Position numbers and translations under genes: made by a program. A stretch of DNA of 8,595 nucleotides from Flavobacteriaceae bacterium (GTDB lineage: Bacteria; Bacteroidota; Bacteroidia; Flavobacteriales; Flavobacteriaceae): the NCBI GenBank assembly GCA_020347545.1, contig CP070731.1, positions 2,162,262 through 2,170,856 on the forward strand. The letters run 5' to 3'. The notes beneath the pieces were generated by a model. It searched no databases and was not told the origin of the DNA. It was given only the letters and a program-made list of their open reading frames with translations. Positions 5,887-8,595 of this stretch are shown piece after piece; position 1 is the stretch's first letter; the number at the start of each line of letters is the position of its first letter.

Positions 5887-6749
5887 CCGGAAAAATAATT
5901 AAAAGGATCCTCAAAATTTTAGGTGGAATATTCGCAATTCTTTTAATCACGTTTTACTTGTTGGTACATTCTTTTATCAATCCGAAATCGGATGAAAAGA
6001 TACTCGCAAAATTTGAAGAATTGGATCGGTTTCCGGAACTAAGCTACATTGATTTCAATGGAGAAAAAGTTCGAAGGATTCAAATGAAGCCAATTCTTGA
6101 TACCTTATTGCCTACCTTGGTTTTCGTGCACGGATCTCCAGGGTCATTTATGGACTTTAAACGTTATTTGGCGGATTCCACACTTAATAATCATGCAAAT
6201 ATAATTGCTTATGATAGAATAGGATATGGGGTCAATAACAAGGGTAAGGTGTTAAATAGCCTCGAGGAGGAGAAAGCTGTTTTAGACAAGGTTCTCGAAG
6301 ATGTGAAATTGTCTAAAGTCATTTTAATTGGTTATTCCTATGGAGGAACCTTAATCATGGCCTCAGATAAAAATTACAAAAGAAAAGTTGCCCTGGCCCC
6401 CTCGGTACGAGGGGATTTAGAACCCATGTTCTGGTTGATGAACTTGACACTTTGGAAATTGAGCCGGCCCTTTGTGCCCAAAGTGTTGCTAGCGGCAAGT
6501 TCAGAAAAGTTCAGACATGTTGATGAGCTACCCGATTTTGAGGATCGCTGGAATAAAAGTGGATCCCGGGTGTTGGCAATCCACGGTGAAAAAGACAAAA
6601 TTGTACCCTTTGAGAATTCTGTTTATTTGAAAAATATTTTTGAAAGGGAAAAATTTGTGCTTATTCCGATCAAACGGGGAAATCATTCCCTAATTTGGAC
6701 TAATTTTGATCTGATAAAGGATGAAATCATAAAAAGCTTAGAAGATTGA
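5883..6749 (+). CDS. Membrane-anchored alpha/beta hydrolase in the menaquinone cluster
   Basis: This 288-residue alpha/beta-hydrolase begins with a basic stretch (KIIKR) and one hydrophobic helix (about 10-30), followed by a polar linker. It is probably anchored by an uncleaved N-terminal segment, with the enzyme domain on the outer face. The fold-typical elements are the oxyanion region FVHGSPGS (81-88), AYDRIGYG (109-116) and the nucleophile elbow GYSYGG (150-155) with S152. The acid is D238 in GEKDKIVP and the base H268 in RGNHSLIW. A cap region with aromatic residues spans ~178-220. The start overlaps the menI stop (ATGA), and its TGA overlaps the menF ATG by 1 nt, so translation is tightly coupled. 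The place suggests a link to menaquinone synthesis, where MenH (SHCHC synthase) is itself an alpha/beta-hydrolase. However, canonical MenH is cytosolic and lacks such an anchor. A generic esterase or lipid hydrolase is equally possible. Confidence 0.92.
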   Translation: MTGKIIKRILKILGGIFAILLITFYLLVHSFINPKSDEKILAKFEELDRFPELSYIDFNGEKVRRIQMKPILDTLLPTLVFVHGSPGSFMDFKRYLADSTLNNHANIIAYDRIGYGVNNKGKVLNSLEEEKAVLDKVLEDVKLSKVILIGYSYGGTLIMASDKNYKRKVALAPSVRGDLEPMFWLMNLTLWKLSRPFVPKVLLAASSEKFRHVDELPDFEDRWNKSGSRVLAIHGEKDKIVPFENSVYLKNIFEREKFVLIPIKRGNHSLIWTNFDLIKDEIIKSLED

Positions 6750-7849
6750 TGGAAATAGAAGGATTCTTGAAAAAAATTCTGGAAGCTCACGAAAACAAGT
6801 TGCCATTTACTGTTTTCCGTTATCCTGAATCTAAAAAGGTTTTTGCTTATGTACAGGATGATGCCAGCTTGTTTTTAACTCAGGATTTCGAGGGCTCAGG
6901 TTTCGTGATGGCACCCTTTGACTCCTCTGAGGATGCAGTCATCTTTCCGAAGGAGAAAAGTGATCAGTTCAATTGTTCTTTCAATGACCAGGATCTTTTC
7001 TTTGATGAGAGCTCCAGTTCTTTTGACACTTCAGTTCAATCGCGTGATAAGAAGTATTACCTTGAACTGGTTAGAAAGGCCATAGCCAGAATTCATGCAG
7101 GAGAATGTCAGAAAATTGTGGTTTCTAGATCAGTAGATATTGAAATAAAGAAGCTGGATATTGCGGATCTTTTAAAAAAAATGATGTTTAAATATCCATC
7201 GGCATTTGTTTATATCTGGTACCATCCTGAAATTGGAATGTGGGCGGGTGCCACACCTGAAACGCTATTGAATACCGATGGCAGGAATTTTAAAACCATG
7301 TCCCTGGCAGGTACCCAAAAATATGAAGGAAACATCAATGTTGAATGGGGAGTGAAAGAAATTGAAGAGCAAAAAATCGTTACACGCCATATTGAAGATG
7401 AATTAAGCGATTTTTCAATTAGCAGTGGGAAAACCTACACGGTAAAAGCGGGGAACCTAGTCCATTTATGCAACGATATTGTGGGAACATTCGAAGAAAA
7501 AATTCAATTAAAGGAACTTATAGACAGATTGCACCCTACTTCGGCAGTTTGCGGGTTACCAAGATCAAAGGCAATGGGATTTATTAGATCCGAGGAAAAT
7601 CACAAAAGAAGGTTTTATACCGGTTTTCTTGGTGAGATAAACCAAAGAAAAATTGTTTCTCACGAACAGAAGGGAATTGACGGAGTTTTTTCAAGGCTTT
7701 TTGTGAATCTTAGGTGCATGAAACTTGCGCAAGGGGAAAGCATTAAGGCAACCTTATTTATGGGAGGAGGTATAACCGGACAGAGCGACCCTGATTCGGA
7801 ATGGTCAGAGACCCTGCAGAAAAGCCTTGTTATGAAGTCGGTTCTCTAG
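6749..7849 (+). CDS. menF: Isochorismate synthase (chorismate-binding enzyme)
   Basis: MenF isomerises chorismate to isochorismate, the committed step to menaquinone, using Mg2+. The 366-residue protein has the complete chorismate-binding domain from about residue 100. GECQKIVVSRS (118-128) holds the general-base lysine K122, and GATPETLL (167-174) the general-acid E171. Their distance of 49 is almost the same as the K147/E197 spacing of E. coli EntC. Next come MSLAGTQ (184-190), HIEDEL (214-219), LHPTSAVCGLPR (261-272), FYTGFLGEI (289-297) and the metal/chorismate motif MGGGITGQSDPDSEW (338-352). The N-terminal ~95 residues are divergent and shorter than in E. coli MenF (431 residues). The upstream menI and following menD argue for menaquinone rather than siderophore synthesis. 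I prefer the ATG at 6749, which overlaps the hydrolase TGA by 1 nt, to the TTG codon at 6746. Confidence 0.94.
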   Translation: MEIEGFLKKILEAHENKLPFTVFRYPESKKVFAYVQDDASLFLTQDFEGSGFVMAPFDSSEDAVIFPKEKSDQFNCSFNDQDLFFDESSSSFDTSVQSRDKKYYLELVRKAIARIHAGECQKIVVSRSVDIEIKKLDIADLLKKMMFKYPSAFVYIWYHPEIGMWAGATPETLLNTDGRNFKTMSLAGTQKYEGNINVEWGVKEIEEQKIVTRHIEDELSDFSISSGKTYTVKAGNLVHLCNDIVGTFEEKIQLKELIDRLHPTSAVCGLPRSKAMGFIRSEENHKRRFYTGFLGEINQRKIVSHEQKGIDGVFSRLFVNLRCMKLAQGESIKATLFMGGGITGQSDPDSEWSETLQKSLVMKSVL

Positions 7850-7936
7850 AAATAATTCATTTTTTTACTTTCATTAATAATCCGAATCAATCCTTTTAAT
7901 AATTCAAAAACGATTTAGGAATCAAGAAAATTCACG

Positions 7937-7944
7937 TATTTTTG
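7937..7944 (+). promoter_or_regulatory. Bacteroidota -7 promoter element (TATTTTTG) for menD
   Basis: TATTTTTG matches TAnnTTTG. Nineteen bases upstream lies TTTAG (7914-7918), close to the TTTG -33 element at a normal distance. The predicted start near 7950 would give a leader of about 17 nt without a Shine-Dalgarno sequence before the ATG at 7967. The element lies in the 117-bp gap 7850-7966 between menF and menD, which otherwise holds only AT-rich sequence with a run of eight T after menF (7860-7867) and no convincing hairpin. Confidence 0.55.
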
Positions 7945-7966
7945 TAGAGAATCTTTAAAAGTATAA

Positions 7967-8595
7967 ATGCCTAAGTACCCGAAAAAGAAGCTTGCCCAGT
8001 TGATCATACAGGCATGTGTACAAAATGATATTGAACAAGTTGTTATTTCTCCCGGTTCAAGAAATGCGCCTTTAACGCTCGGTTTTGTAAATCACCCGAA
8101 AGTGAAAACATTCAGCATTGTTGATGAAAGATGTGCTGCTTTTTTTGCCTTGGGAATGGCGCAGCAATCGCGGAAAACTGTCGCCTTAATTTGTACTTCA
8201 GGGTCAGCCCTATTAAATTATTATCCGGCCATTGCGGAGGCCTATTACAGCAGGATTCCCGTGCTAATCATTTCAGCGGACCGACCCGAAAGGCTCATTG
8301 ATATCGGTGATGGTCAAACCATAAGGCAGGAAGGAGTTTTCGGACACCATATTTTCTATCAGGCCGGTTTGAAGGAAGCAGAGAGTCATGAAAATGTTGA
8401 CGATGCTGAGGAGGTTTTGACAAATAATGCTGTTAAGATCAACAAGGCTCTAAAAATAGCACAGTCAGAACAGGGCCCTGTTCATTTGAATGTTCCTTTA
8501 GACGAACCTTTATACGAAACCCTGGATGCTTTGGAAGGGTTTCAACATTTACTTTCCGGTCAAGAGGTCCCTGACAAGAATTCGCTTCTTGATGA
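7967..8595 (+). CDS. menD: SEPHCHC synthase MenD (partial, N-terminal 209 residues)
   Basis: MenD is a thiamine-diphosphate enzyme that joins decarboxylated 2-oxoglutarate to isochorismate, giving 2-succinyl-5-enolpyruvyl-6-hydroxy-3-cyclohexene-1-carboxylate. It is therefore the direct successor of MenF. The visible part covers the Pyr domain. SPGSRNAPL (28-36) is the isochorismate-binding loop. DERCAAFFALGMA (53-65) contains the cofactor-activating glutamate E54, equivalent to E55 of E. coli. CTSGSALLNYYPA (76-88), SADRPERL (103-110) and GDGQTIRQ (114-121) are further family blocks, with R106 and Q117 at the positions of the substrate-binding Arg/Gln of the E. coli enzyme. The frame is open to the right edge. 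About 340-370 residues, including the domain that binds the diphosphate, are outside the window. The ATG at 7967 is the first in frame after the promoter element and gives a family-typical start. Confidence 0.97.
   Translation, partial: MPKYPKKKLAQLIIQACVQNDIEQVVISPGSRNAPLTLGFVNHPKVKTFSIVDERCAAFFALGMAQQSRKTVALICTSGSALLNYYPAIAEAYYSRIPVLIISADRPERLIDIGDGQTIRQEGVFGHHIFYQAGLKEAESHENVDDAEEVLTNNAVKINKALKIAQSEQGPVHLNVPLDEPLYETLDALEGFQHLLSGQEVPDKNSLLD

Noticed and set aside
6746..6748. TTG start for menF one codon before the ATG
   Set aside because: The ATG at 6749 is directly adjacent and makes the common TGATG stop-start overlap.
7850..7880. Terminator after menF (run of eight T at 7860-7867)
   Set aside because: The only preceding self-complementary stretch, TTCT/AGAA, has a 2-nt loop and cannot form a stable stem.
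1..8595. CRISPR array, tRNA/rRNA genes, toxin-antitoxin or defence island
   Set aside because: No spaced repeats, cloverleaf-like segments or recognisable defence genes were seen. The gene content is mainly core metabolism, repair and transport.

Overview
The window looks like a chromosomal segment of a Flavobacteriaceae-type member of the Bacteroidota. It is AT-rich and densely packed. Three start regions carry the Bacteroidota -7 element TAnnTTTG, several genes lack a Shine-Dalgarno sequence, and every quinone gene present belongs to the menaquinone pathway. The genus cannot be resolved by eye. I see no tRNA or rRNA gene, CRISPR array, insertion sequence, phage gene or attachment site.

Layout. 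(1) 1-3612, minus strand: an ABC exporter pair (ATPase, then a six-helix permease, 22 bp apart) followed after 30 bp by uvrB, which runs off the left edge without its last ~55-60 codons. A TATTTTTG element lies only 4 nt before the uvrB ATG, so uvrB may have its own, nearly leaderless, promoter inside the apparent operon. (2) 3613-3753: a 141-bp divergent intergenic region with an imperfect dyad. (3) 3754-4815, plus strand: a 353-residue protein of unknown function whose conserved-looking residues are arranged as in atypical protein/small-molecule kinases. (4) 4857-5363, minus strand: a PRiA4_ORF3-type protein (often labelled 'IS1096 passenger TnpR family') with a very acidic tail, convergent with the previous gene. 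(5) 5458-8595, plus strand: a menaquinone cluster. It holds a MenI-like hotdog thioesterase, a membrane-anchored alpha/beta hydrolase and the isochorismate synthase menF, joined by 4-nt and 1-nt overlaps. After a 117-bp gap with its own promoter comes menD, cut by the right edge.

How the genes work together. MenF turns chorismate into isochorismate and MenD adds a succinyl-semialdehyde unit from 2-oxoglutarate to give SEPHCHC. MenH (not recognised for certain here) would then remove pyruvate. Much later, MenI hydrolyses DHNA-CoA. The hydrolase translationally coupled between menI and menF is an attractive but unproven candidate for the MenH step, or for a membrane-side accessory role. The rest (excision repair, a drug/peptide-type exporter, two poorly understood proteins) looks like ordinary core genome. 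I found no convincing new multi-gene system. The most interesting single item is the cryptic kinase-like protein at 3754-4815.
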